Source of the DNA: Alicyclobacillus sp.
Lineage (GTDB): Bacteria; Bacillota; Bacilli; Alicyclobacillales; Alicyclobacillaceae
Length of the DNA stretch: 45,766 bases
NCBI RefSeq assembly: GCF_023511815.1
Contig: NZ_JAIMAV010000015.1
Location: 1 to 45,766, forward strand
Reading direction: 5' to 3'
Positions 28,956-36,769 of this stretch are shown one piece after another. The notes beneath the pieces are model-generated. The model saw nothing but the letters and a program-made list of their open reading frames with translations. It searched no databases and was not told the DNA's origin. How positions within the stretch are numbered: position 1 is the first letter of the stretch; the number at the start of each line of letters is the position of its first letter. The translations under genes were made by a program, and so were the position numbers.

Positions 28956-29395
28956 GGCAGGTCCACCCCTTCACGCGGGCGGAACACCACGTAGCTGGTC
29001 GGCGTCTCGCGCACCACCACCTGCAGGCAGCGCGGGCGGTTGGGCTTTTGGTCGAGCAGCCGCTGAATCCGTTCCCACACCACCCGCGCCACCACCTCCG
29101 TGGTGGGAAAGCGATCGGGATCCATCCCGTCGAACGATTCCACATCGTCGTTGAGGAGGGTGTGATCCCAACGGCCGTGGACGGCCTCCTTCAATTCTTT
29201 GAAGTTGACGAGAAAGCCGGATCCGTCGAGATCGTCTCCGGCGACGGTGACATTGATGAAATACGTGTGGCCGTGCGTCCGTGCGCAGACCCCGGCGTCT
29301 GGGTGCGGGATGAAGTGCGCGGCCGCCAGCTGCATGTCCTTGTTGAGCTCGTACCGGTAGCGATGCGGCACCTGCGGATAGAACTGCTGCAACAT
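28952..29395 (-). CDS. queD: 6-carboxytetrahydropterin synthase QueD
   Basis: Converts dihydroneopterin triphosphate to 6-carboxytetrahydropterin, the step before QueE. The 147-residue protein has the zinc ligands His27, His41 and His43 (AAAHFIPH, THGHTYF) and the catalytic Cys37, with nearly the spacing of E. coli QueD. The Asp-His pair of the catalytic triad lies in WDHTLLND. The ATG at 29395 follows a run of G (AGGGGGG). A TATACT at about 29420 may be a promoter -10. The upstream DinB-family gene is 60 bases away on the same strand. Confidence 0.94.
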   Translation of the reverse strand: MLQQFYPQVPHRYRYELNKDMQLAAAHFIPHPDAGVCARTHGHTYFINVTVAGDDLDGSGFLVNFKELKEAVHGRWDHTLLNDDVESFDGMDPDRFPTTEVVARVVWERIQRLLDQKPNRPRCLQVVVRETPTSYVVFRPREGVDLP

Positions 29396-29455
29396 GCCGG
29401 CCCCCCCTTTTCGCTCCCCAGTATACTCGCGCAAAGCCCGCAGGGCCAGCCGCGC

Positions 29456-29935
29456 TCACCGCCCGTGCAGCGCCGCCCGCCGCTCCTCAATCTGGGCCAG
29501 GTGATGGTACAGATGATCGGTCACCTTCTGGCACAACTCGGCGGCCGTCACCGGACCGTCCGTCTCATGCGTGCCCGTCTGCGTCAGCGCCGCCGGTGAC
29601 AACCGGCGCAGCGTGTGGATGTGAAACGCGCGAATGGCGGAGATCACCGCAATGGCGTCCCGAACCGGAACCTTGGATGCGAACAGGTGATCCACCCACC
29701 GGTCCTGGTCGAAGACGGTCAACAGGCTCCCCGGCTCCGCAACCGCGCGGCGCATGCGGTGTGTGTACACCATCTCCGTGTCGGCCAGATGCACCACAAT
29801 CTGCCGGATGGACCACTTTCCCGGCCGCGGCCGCCAATCGAGGGCCTCGTCCCCCAGTCCCTCGACCGCCTTCGCTAGTGCAACGGGCCCCTGCTCGTAT
29901 CGCCGCAGCACCTCGCTCCACCGCTCCTCTTCCAT
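29456..29935 (-). CDS. DinB-family protein
   Basis: A 159-residue four-helix protein of the DinB/YfiT superfamily, which includes bacillithiol S-transferases and many uncharacterised metal-binding proteins. The segment KWSIRQIVVHLADTEMVY has the first metal His; HIHTLRRLSP and HLYHHLAQIEER supply the others. WRPRPGKWS is a common family motif. The exact reaction is unknown. With YtxJ nearby, thiol chemistry is a reasonable but untested idea. GGAGGAGG precedes the ATG. Confidence 0.85.
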   Translation of the reverse strand: MEEERWSEVLRRYEQGPVALAKAVEGLGDEALDWRPRPGKWSIRQIVVHLADTEMVYTHRMRRAVAEPGSLLTVFDQDRWVDHLFASKVPVRDAIAVISAIRAFHIHTLRRLSPAALTQTGTHETDGPVTAAELCQKVTDHLYHHLAQIEERRAALHGR

Positions 29936-30027
29936 GGGTGTCCTCCTCCACCACCGAAGTGAAAGTCAACCTCACGCTAATCCTGGTACGGGTGCGTGTC
30001 AACCCACGCGGTCACATGCGACCAAAT

Positions 30028-30052
30028 AAAAAAAAAGGGAGCGTTCGCTCCC
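30028..30052 (-). terminator. Intrinsic terminator after the tandem-repeat exported protein
   Basis: On the minus strand GGGAGCG-AA-CGCTCCC is followed by nine T. It is a textbook terminator 12 bases after the stop at 30064, and the strongest in the window. Confidence 0.93.
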
Positions 30053-30063
30053 TCCCCCTGCGT

Positions 30064-30939
30064 TCAGGCGTTGCTCTGGACCGACGTGGGCGTCACCCCA
30101 CCTGCGGCCGATCCAGACGAACTCCCCGCCGCCCCAGGGCTGGCGGCTCCCGCCCCGCTCGCCGGAGCCGAAGCCCCAGTTCCGCGGTCTTTTTCGAAAC
30201 CGCCTTTGTGGTTGACAAAGTTTTGGATGTTCTGGTTCACCTTGTCCGTGACCGCCTTCTCCAGGTCGCTGGTCAGCTGATTGATATCCACGCCCTTCGT
30301 CTTGGCCACATCCGCGATGGACTGACCGTTCGCCAGATCCTTTCGCAGCTCGGCGACCGTGATGTTCAGGTCCTTGGCCGCCAATTGCAACAGGTCCACC
30401 CCGAACATCCCCTTTTGGCCGCGCGGTCCGCCAAAGGGCAGGTGCGTGCTCGACGCCCACGTCGACAGCTGTGCGTCCAGCTTTTGCTCCAGCGTCGCCT
30501 CCTGGCTCGCCGTCAGGCGCCCGGCCTGGACGTCCTGCTGCAACGCATCGTGCACCAGCGTCTTCAGTTCCGTCTGCAGCGCGTCCGCCGTCTTCCCGTG
30601 GGCCGTCGCCACATCATTGAGCGACTTCCCCGACGCCAATTCCTGATGGAGCTCGTCCTCCGTGATGCCAAAGTAATTCGCCAACTGTGGCATCACCTGT
30701 CCCAGGATGCGCCCCTCCGGACCACCGCCGCGATGCCCCATCGGCTCGTGCGCCTGGCCCGTTGCATCCGATCCGGCCCCGCCGCCGGTCGATCCGCTGG
30801 CCGCAGCACTCGCCGCCGTTCCAGTCCCCGCGTTTGTGCTGTCCGCGAACGCGTACACACCAAAAATCCCGGCACCCGTCAGAAATCCGGCCGCTGCGCC
30901 CACCAGCGCCGCCATCTTTGCCTTGCCCATCGGTGCCAT
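30064..30939 (-). CDS. Exported or anchored protein with two tandem helical repeats
   Basis: A 291-residue protein with an N-terminal hydrophobic segment (ALVGAAAGFLTGAGIFGVYA) as signal or anchor, a Gly/Ser/Ala-rich linker, and two copies of a ~48-residue repeat. Copy 1 starts FGITEDELHQELASGKSLND; copy 2 starts LNITVAELRKDLANGQSIAD. Both continue VA-x3-G-x4-(A/Q)-L. The end is a Gly/Ser/Ala/Pro tail. Similar repeats occur in many exported proteins of Gram-positive bacteria without known function. GAGGAGG precedes the ATG and a strong terminator follows. It is probably monocistronic. Confidence 0.75.
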   Translation of the reverse strand: MAPMGKAKMAALVGAAAGFLTGAGIFGVYAFADSTNAGTGTAASAAASGSTGGGAGSDATGQAHEPMGHRGGGPEGRILGQVMPQLANYFGITEDELHQELASGKSLNDVATAHGKTADALQTELKTLVHDALQQDVQAGRLTASQEATLEQKLDAQLSTWASSTHLPFGGPRGQKGMFGVDLLQLAAKDLNITVAELRKDLANGQSIADVAKTKGVDINQLTSDLEKAVTDKVNQNIQNFVNHKGGFEKDRGTGASAPASGAGAASPGAAGSSSGSAAGGVTPTSVQSNA

Positions 30940-31070
30940 CTCATCAACCTCCTCTGTCCTGGGATGGCATCATCCTACCCTGGGTTCCTTGAAACGGCAT
31001 TGAAACCACCCGGCGCACGAACGAGCGGCAAATCCCGAGACACCGCAGACAGACCCGCACGGCCCCAACG

Positions 31071-31099
31071 TTGACGTTTACGTAAGTTTACAGTATATT
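31071..31099 (+). promoter_or_regulatory. Promoter with LiuR-like operator
   Basis: TTGACG, a 17-base spacer and TATATT lie 13 bases before the ATG at 31113. The spacer and -35 form GACGTTTACGTAAGTTTAC, which includes the palindrome TTACGTAA. It resembles the GTTTACGTAAA-type sites bound by LiuR-group MerR proteins. MerR regulators usually bind such spacers, so self-regulation is likely. Confidence 0.7.
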
Positions 31100-31112
31100 C
31101 GACATCGACTGC

Positions 31113-31547
31113 ATGGTGGAGTTTTACCCATCGAAAAAGGGGGGAGAACCGATTTCACGACGTTACACCATCACCGAGTTGACCCAGATGTTCGACGTTA
31201 CTCCGCGCACCCTGCGGCACTACGAGGAGGTTGGCCTCCTGCAACCGGAAAGACGCGGAGGCCAGCGTCTGTACAATGACCGGGACCGGGTTCGCGTCCA
31301 GCTCATCCTGCGCGGCCGGCGGCTCGGGTTCAGTCTCGCCGAGATTGCCGAGATGCTCGAGTTGTACGACACCGACCCGACCGAGGTCGCCCAACTCCGC
31401 GACGTCCTGCGGCGCGGCGACCATCGGCTGCGTGAGATTGAGCAGCAGATGGAAGAACTGCAGGCATTGCGCGAGGAGCTGTTAGAAATGCGCGATCGGC
31501 TGCAGCAAGCGCTGAATGAAAAACTGAAAGGAAGCGACCCATCATGA
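31113..31547 (+). CDS. MerR-family regulator, LiuR-like
   Basis: A DNA-binding regulator of the LiuR branch, which in other bacteria controls branched-chain amino acid and acyl-CoA degradation. The core runs from RRYTITELTQMFDVTPRTLR (winged helix) through QRLYNDRDRVRVQLILRGRR and LGFSLAEIAEMLELYD, typical of LiuR. A C-terminal coiled coil follows; no metal-binding Cys is present. The start is uncertain. ATG at 31113 has no ribosome binding site and is close to the expected mRNA start. ATT at 31152 has GGGGGGAG five bases before it and would give a product beginning at the usual LiuR position. The next reading frame overlaps by four bases (ATGA) and is a broken acyl-CoA dehydrogenase. Confidence 0.85.
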   Translation: MVEFYPSKKGGEPISRRYTITELTQMFDVTPRTLRHYEEVGLLQPERRGGQRLYNDRDRVRVQLILRGRRLGFSLAEIAEMLELYDTDPTEVAQLRDVLRRGDHRLREIEQQMEELQALREELLEMRDRLQQALNEKLKGSDPS

Positions 31548-32163
31548 ATCCCATCTCCTACGCCTACGGGACGAACCACTTCACGCGCGACACTGTGCTC
31601 CAGGACGTGCTCCGCCGCTTCTGGCCGACCTACCCACAGCACGTCGACGAACTGGAGAAATTCGGTGCCTACGCCGGGCGCGAGGTCTATGAAACCGTTT
31701 ACCATGTCGATCACGACGCCCCACCCACCCTCATCCACCACGACCTGGACGGCCGCCGCATTGACCGCGTCCGACTCAGTCCGCCGCACCGCCAGGTCCT
31801 GCAACCGTCGTGAAGCAGCGGGCGCACGAGGCCGTGCTGGAGGACGTGGTGGCACCGCTGGAGCGGTTGAATCAACCTGAGGCCAGGCGGGCAGCGACAG
31901 CCGCGCGCGTCGCCCTGAACCAGCTCGCCAGTCTGCCCAAGGATCGGGCCGAGTGGCACGCCAAAGGCAGTTTGCGGCTCGTCGCCGACGCGGCCCAGGC
32001 GGCCACCCTGTATCGGGTGGCCGAGACCGCCGGTGAACGGTACGAGAAACTGGCCACTCTGTACATCCGGCATTTCATGGACCATGAGGAGTATCCCGAC
32101 TGGGCGCTATCCGATTCCGACATCTGGGGGGTTGGTTTGGATGCGGCACGCATTGGTTCCTGA
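31544..32163 (+). pseudogene. Internally deleted acyl-CoA dehydrogenase (AidB-like)
   Basis: Two short frames are remnants of one gene. Residues encoded at 31544-31813 (MNPISYAYGTNHFTRD ... VLRRFWPTYPQHVDELEKFG) match the N terminus of AidB-like acyl-CoA dehydrogenases. The frame at about 31810-32163 (EDVVAPLERLNQ ... YRVAETAGERYEKL, HFMDHEEYPDW) matches the C terminus. The middle, which holds FAD and substrate sites, is missing: about 205 residues remain of an expected 540 or more. The joint near 31790-31815 also shifts frame, so no fusion protein forms. The gene overlaps the LiuR-like regulator start-to-stop, as expected for its former target operon. Confidence 0.78.
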
Positions 32164-32233
32164 GCTGCTGGCGGATGCCGCGTGGCAGCACGGCGACAAC
32201 ATGGTCACATGTCCCGTTGGACGATTGACTCAA

Positions 32234-32263
32234 ACAGCGCGCAGCCGTTCGGCCGCGCGCTGT
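32234..32263. terminator. Inverted repeat after the permease gene
   Basis: ACAGCGCGC and GCGCGCTGT pair over 9 bp, with GCC/GGC extending the stem inward. It lies between the end of the pseudogene and the stop of the convergent permease. On the minus strand it is followed by TTTGAG, on the plus strand by CTCTG. It probably serves both directions weakly. Confidence 0.55.
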
Positions 32264-32293
32264 CTCTGTCCGGCGATGGAGCTGCCCGACGCA

Positions 32294-33901
32294 TCACGAG
32301 CTCGACGCCATCGTCCTGGAATCGGCCATTACGCGCAAAGACTCCGCCTCTGAGTCGACCACCTCGTCCTCGTCGAACACCGGGCGCACGAGCGCGCTCC
32401 GAACCCCCCAGATGTAGGTCACCAATGACCAGGCCACGACGGCCACCTGGTCCCACGGCGCACCGAGCACGCCGCGTCCGCCGTCGAAGGTCCCGAGATA
32501 GGAAAGAAGCATCATTCCCGCTTCGTACACCACCAACCACAGGGCCGATCGCACCTGTTGCGCGAACGGAACGGTCCGCGGGGCGAACCGCCGGAACACC
32601 ACGTACAGGATGAACATGACCAGTTGGGCACCGATGAGCAACGAATCCGTCTTCCAACCGGTCCAGTAGATGATGAGCGACGCGACGATGTAGGCCAGCG
32701 GCGACACCACGGCCATCCCCTTCAATCGGAACGGGCGCTCCAGGCCGGGAGCCGTCCGGCGAAACGCATGCGCCGACACCGGGCCCAGAATGTACGTCAG
32801 AACGGTCGCCGAGGACACCACGCCGACCAGCTTGTCCCAGGACGGGAACGGCAGGGTGAAGAAGATGGAAAGCAGGAATGCCAGCCAAAGCGCCGGACGC
32901 GGCACCCCGGTCCGCGCGTCCAGCCGCGTGAACGTGCGGAAAAATGTGCCGTTTTTTGCCCATCCAAAGATCACCCGAGCCGTGGCCGACAGGTAGATGT
33001 TGGCCGTCCCGCTCGGCGAGATGACCGCATCCCCGAGAATCACCGCCGACAACCAGCCAATCCCCAAGGCCGCCGCGACGTTCGCGAACGGAGAGGTGTA
33101 ATGCAGAGCATCCCAACCGTGCGCGATGACGGCGGCGGGCACCGCACCGACGAAGCTCAGCTGCAGCAGGACATACAGACCCGCCGACAGCAACACCGCC
33201 AACAGGATGGCCAAGGGCACCGTCCGCTGCGGGTTTTTCGCCTCCGAGGAGAAGCCGACCGCCTGCTGAAACCCGAGAAACGCGAAGATGATCCCGGCGG
33301 TGGACACCGCCTGCTCCACACCCGAGAAACCGTACGGGGCCATCCCGTGCACGGTGAAGTTGGCCGGTTTCAGGTGCATCAACAACACCACGATGGTCAG
33401 AGTCGGCACCACAAACTTGATGGCCGTGAGGATGCTGTTGATTTTCCCGAACAGGTTGACCGACCAGTAGTTCAATAGGAAAAAGAGGATCAGGAGCAAC
33501 AGCTGCACGAACCAGCCTAGCATCGTCGGACCATCCCCGCCCAGCGCCGGCCACCAGGTGTCCGCGTACTGCCGCATCGCCTCGGCCTCAATCGCGGCGA
33601 CACTGGCGAACGCCACGATGGACGCGAATCCCGCCAGGTATCCGACGAGCGGGCCGTGCGAATAATCGGGGTAACGGACCGTCCCCCCAGCCCGCGGCAG
33701 AGAACCGCCCAGCTCAGCATACACCAACCCCAGAAGCGTCACAGCCAGGGCGCCGATGACCCACGAAACCCAGGCCGCCGGGCCGGCCACCTGCGCCGCC
33801 CGCTGAGATGCGAACAACCATCCCGAGCCGATGATGGACCCGAGACCGATGAATGTTAGATCCGCCAGGGACAGCTGGCGTCGAAATCCTCCCGTGTGCA
33901 C
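32294..33901 (-). CDS. APC-superfamily amino acid permease
   Basis: A 535-residue secondary transporter with about 12 transmembrane helices. The first helix has the family motif FIGLGSIIGSGWLFAS. Other typical parts are LPRAGGTVRYPDYSHG and GFSSEAKNPQRTVPLAIL. Some relatives carry aspartate or other amino acids; the substrate cannot be read. I chose the GTG at 33901 because AAGGAG precedes it by 9 bases; the GTG at 33934 has no clear site. On the minus strand TTCACA, 16 bases and TAATAA lie near 33990-34020 as possible promoter. Confidence 0.87.
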   Translation of the reverse strand: MHTGGFRRQLSLADLTFIGLGSIIGSGWLFASQRAAQVAGPAAWVSWVIGALAVTLLGLVYAELGGSLPRAGGTVRYPDYSHGPLVGYLAGFASIVAFASVAAIEAEAMRQYADTWWPALGGDGPTMLGWFVQLLLLILFFLLNYWSVNLFGKINSILTAIKFVVPTLTIVVLLMHLKPANFTVHGMAPYGFSGVEQAVSTAGIIFAFLGFQQAVGFSSEAKNPQRTVPLAILLAVLLSAGLYVLLQLSFVGAVPAAVIAHGWDALHYTSPFANVAAALGIGWLSAVILGDAVISPSGTANIYLSATARVIFGWAKNGTFFRTFTRLDARTGVPRPALWLAFLLSIFFTLPFPSWDKLVGVVSSATVLTYILGPVSAHAFRRTAPGLERPFRLKGMAVVSPLAYIVASLIIYWTGWKTDSLLIGAQLVMFILYVVFRRFAPRTVPFAQQVRSALWLVVYEAGMMLLSYLGTFDGGRGVLGAPWDQVAVVAWSLVTYIWGVRSALVRPVFDEDEVVDSEAESLRVMADSRTMASSS

Positions 33902-34094
33902 GATGATACGCTCCTTCCACGCCGCGTCCTGCACAGACGCAAAATGCCGGTGCGTGAACGGACGCAGCCGGGTTGTTCTTGGATTGCGGTTGTTATTAAT
34001 CTACAACAGTCGATTGTGAAGATCACCTTGAAATCGTTGGATTTCTCTCATTTCGACCGTCCATTCGGTCATCTCTCCGGTGGCATCATTCTCC

Positions 34095-34123
34095 TTGAAG
34101 CCGCCCGGCGTGTTTCGTATGCT
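34095..34123 (+). promoter_or_regulatory. Promoter of the heme-oxygenase-fold gene
   Basis: TTGAAG, a 17-base spacer and TATGCT lie 75 bases before the start codon. The rest of the 297-base gap between the two divergent genes (33902-34198) shows no gene. Confidence 0.55.
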
Positions 34124-34198
34124 GGTGCAGGCATCCCACCGGTCCGGCCTTCATACGGATTCTATGAAACCGTCGGCGAGACAAGGAGGAGGGGTTCA

Positions 34199-34924
34199 AT
34201 GGAACCGCGCTTGCAGACCTATACGGATGTGGAGCGAGCCATACAGGCGGTGGTGGATGAGGCATTCTTTCACGGGGATTTTTTGCAGACGCTGGGGGCC
34301 GGCGCCTACACCGATGCGCAGATTCGCCACTTTGCCATCCAGTATTCGTACTACAGCCGAAACTTCCCGAGAGTCCTGGGCGCCGCCATCAGCGCGATGC
34401 CGCCCATCGACACGTGGTGGGTGCCGATTGCCGACAACCTGTGGGACGAAGCCGGACGAGGCGTGCCCGGGCGGGCGCACGAGAAGCTGTACCTGACTTT
34501 CCTGAGGTCCGTCGCCCCGGATGTCGAGTTGGACGACCATGGCATACCGAACGTTCCCATGTCCCCGGCGGTCGGCAAGGCCATCGACACGTTCATTCAA
34601 TTCTTCCGGGAGGCAACGCCTCTGCAGGCGATGGCCGCGGTTGGCCTCGGTTCAGAGATGTTCGCGGGTGCGGTCATGGGCCGCATCGGGGCATCGTTCC
34701 AACACCCGAGGTACAATGAGAGCCGCGTGATCGACGTTCGTTTTTGGCAACTGCACGCCGACGAACACGAACCGCGGCATTATCAACTGTGCAAAAATGT
34801 GCTGGAGACCTTCACATCTCCCGAGGAGCTGCGGACGATGTATGAAACGGGCAAATTCATCGCCCTCTCGGAAGCCCAAATGTACCAGGAGCTGCACGAG
34901 GAGATGATGCGGTGGAGGGTTTGA
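34199..34924 (+). CDS. Heme-oxygenase-fold (TenA/PqqC-like) iron-containing redox enzyme
   Basis: A 241-residue all-helical protein of the TenA/PqqC/CADD-like group, now often called heme-oxygenase-like diiron oxidases. It shows FAIQYSYYSRNFPRVLGAAI, NLWDEAGRG, LGSEMFAGAVMGRI and the C-terminal HADEHEPRHYQL, which has the clustered His/Asp/Glu residues expected of metal ligands in this group. No thiamine or PQQ genes are near, so the substrate is unknown. AAGGAGGAGG precedes the ATG at 34199, and the longer upstream frame has no other support. Confidence 0.8.
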   Translation: MEPRLQTYTDVERAIQAVVDEAFFHGDFLQTLGAGAYTDAQIRHFAIQYSYYSRNFPRVLGAAISAMPPIDTWWVPIADNLWDEAGRGVPGRAHEKLYLTFLRSVAPDVELDDHGIPNVPMSPAVGKAIDTFIQFFREATPLQAMAAVGLGSEMFAGAVMGRIGASFQHPRYNESRVIDVRFWQLHADEHEPRHYQLCKNVLETFTSPEELRTMYETGKFIALSEAQMYQELHEEMMRWRV

Positions 34925-34993
34925 CGGAGGCACTGCGGCGCCCCCGTCGCGCCCCGGGCTCCTCACCTCATCCTGGCCACGCAGCGCTTTGGA

Positions 34994-36715
34994 TCAATCG
35001 CGGCCATGCGACCTTTGGTGGCAGCGCAGCGTCCGCAGCCGGTTGAGGGCCGCCGCCAGCTCGTACCGGCGCGGCCGCGCGAGCTCCCCCGGATGACCCT
35101 GGCGAAACGACATGGAACCCAGCCCCTGTTTGTCCCACTGATCCTCCATCCTCTCGAGCAGCTCCCGCACGGTCCGCTGCTCTCCCAGCCATCCCTTGCG
35201 CTCCATGTACAGCAGGGCGGCCGCAATGGCCCGCGTCTGACTGTCGTCCACCAGCTGCTCGAGCGCGTGAAGCAACACGTCCGTCGTCCCGTACTGCACC
35301 ACATGGCGCCCGCGCGCCACCGCCTTGGCCTTCGCGCCCCGTTGACTGTTCAGACTCTCGGGCAGCGGGACACGTTCGCGAATCCGGCCGATGGAGGTGC
35401 CGCCCTCCGCCTTTCTCCCGGAGGGCATTTCGGACGCAATCCGCTTCGCCTCCCGCGTCACGTCGTACGGGACGTATTGTTCCATCTTGATCACGCAATC
35501 GGCGATGTCCAGATAATCGCCCAGTCCCCCCACAACCAGCACCGTGGACACGCCGTACTCGTCGTACAGCTGGCGCGCGCGGTCGATGTACGGGGTGATG
35601 GGCTCGGCCGATTTGGCCACCAACGCCTGCATACGGGCGTCGCGCACCAGGAGGTTCGTCGCGCTCGTGTCCTCGTCAATCAAAAACACCGAAGCCCCGG
35701 CCTCAATCATTTCCATCATGCTCGCCGCTTGGGACGTGCTCCCGCTCGCGTTCTCCGTCGAGAAGCGGGCCGTGTCCTTGCCGTGCGGAAGCGTCCCAAT
35801 CAAAGGGGAGATGTCCACGTCGGCGACGCTGCGTCCGTCCTCGGCCCGAATCTTCACCGCCCCGCCGTCGGTGATCACAAACTCGCGCCCGTCTCCGGCG
35901 ATGTGGTCATACACCCCATGCTCCAACGCCTGAAGCAACGTCGATTTCCCGTGGTACCCTCCGCCCACAATCAGCGTGATGCCGCGCCGGATCCCCATGC
36001 CGCGCACCGGTTCGGCCCGATGGGGCACCGGGATGGCAATCTCCAGTTCCGGCGGGCTTTGAAACGGGACCGCGCCGCGCACCAACGGTTTGTCGCTGAC
36101 GCCGCTTTCGCGCGGCAGGATCGATCCGTTGGCCACAAACGCCACCAACCCCCGCTCGCGAAGCGACTGGCGGATGGCGTCCTGCTGATCCGCGAGTTCG
36201 ACGGCGGGGCGGATGACGTCCTCCTTCAGATCGTACACGGCCCGCTGCACCACGGCGGGAATTTGTTCGAAAAAGATCGTCTCGGCCTCCCTGGCCAGGA
36301 TGCGCCGGCCGTTCGCCGGCAGCCCGACGGACAGGCAGAGCGTGACCGAATCATCGCCAATCTGCACGGCGGTCCGTTCCAACACCTGCTGACCCGGCGC
36401 ATCGATGAACACCAACCCGCTCTTGCCCGATCCGTGCGCCCGCAGGGGCCACTGCCTCAATTCATGATGCACCCGGCGAGCCAACAGATCTTCGCAACGG
36501 ATGCGCCGCGGTTTGGTCTGTGTCCACCGTTTGTCCAGCACCGTCTTGGTGCGCGGCACAAGGATCCGCACCTTCGAGGGTTCGGCGAACGGATCGCCCT
36601 GCACATGATCGATGGCGAGCGTGAACCCGGGAAACGTGTACGTCCCCTCGATGGATTTGTACGCCTTGTATCCCTTCTGGTCGATGGACCGCAAACGCTG
36701 TCTCAGTTTTTCCAT
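34994..36715 (-). CDS. Predicted ABC-class ATPase (COG3044/MRB1590 type)
   Basis: A 573-residue soluble ATPase of the ABC class without membrane partner. It has an N-terminal ABC_N region, an unusual Walker A (IVGGGYHGKSTLLQALEHGV, quoted in full as 20 residues), and the conserved block TARFSTENASGSTSQAAS, taking the place of the ABC signature. The Walker B region is SVFLIDEDTSATNLLVRD. A C-terminal domain resembles the one seen in the trypanosome RNA-editing factor MRB1590. The cellular role in bacteria is unknown. The ATG at 36715 has GGGAGCTGGTGG before it. It follows panC by 55 bases on the same strand and may be in its operon. Confidence 0.88.
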   Translation of the reverse strand: MEKLRQRLRSIDQKGYKAYKSIEGTYTFPGFTLAIDHVQGDPFAEPSKVRILVPRTKTVLDKRWTQTKPRRIRCEDLLARRVHHELRQWPLRAHGSGKSGLVFIDAPGQQVLERTAVQIGDDSVTLCLSVGLPANGRRILAREAETIFFEQIPAVVQRAVYDLKEDVIRPAVELADQQDAIRQSLRERGLVAFVANGSILPRESGVSDKPLVRGAVPFQSPPELEIAIPVPHRAEPVRGMGIRRGITLIVGGGYHGKSTLLQALEHGVYDHIAGDGREFVITDGGAVKIRAEDGRSVADVDISPLIGTLPHGKDTARFSTENASGSTSQAASMMEMIEAGASVFLIDEDTSATNLLVRDARMQALVAKSAEPITPYIDRARQLYDEYGVSTVLVVGGLGDYLDIADCVIKMEQYVPYDVTREAKRIASEMPSGRKAEGGTSIGRIRERVPLPESLNSQRGAKAKAVARGRHVVQYGTTDVLLHALEQLVDDSQTRAIAAALLYMERKGWLGEQRTVRELLERMEDQWDKQGLGSMSFRQGHPGELARPRRYELAAALNRLRTLRCHQRSHGRD

Positions 36716-36769
36716 TCCACCAGCTCCCGCCTCAGGTTTCCCTCGGTCCAACACGCGCTTGGTCCATCG

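Noticed and set aside
31810-32163. A separate small gene starting with GTG
   Set aside because: Its sequence is the C-terminal part of an acyl-CoA dehydrogenase and there is no ribosome binding site, so it is part of the pseudogene.
34199-34924. Thiaminase TenA as the name of this gene
   Set aside because: Overall fold fits, but there are no thiamine genes or riboswitch nearby and the C-terminal His/Asp/Glu cluster is more like the iron-containing members.
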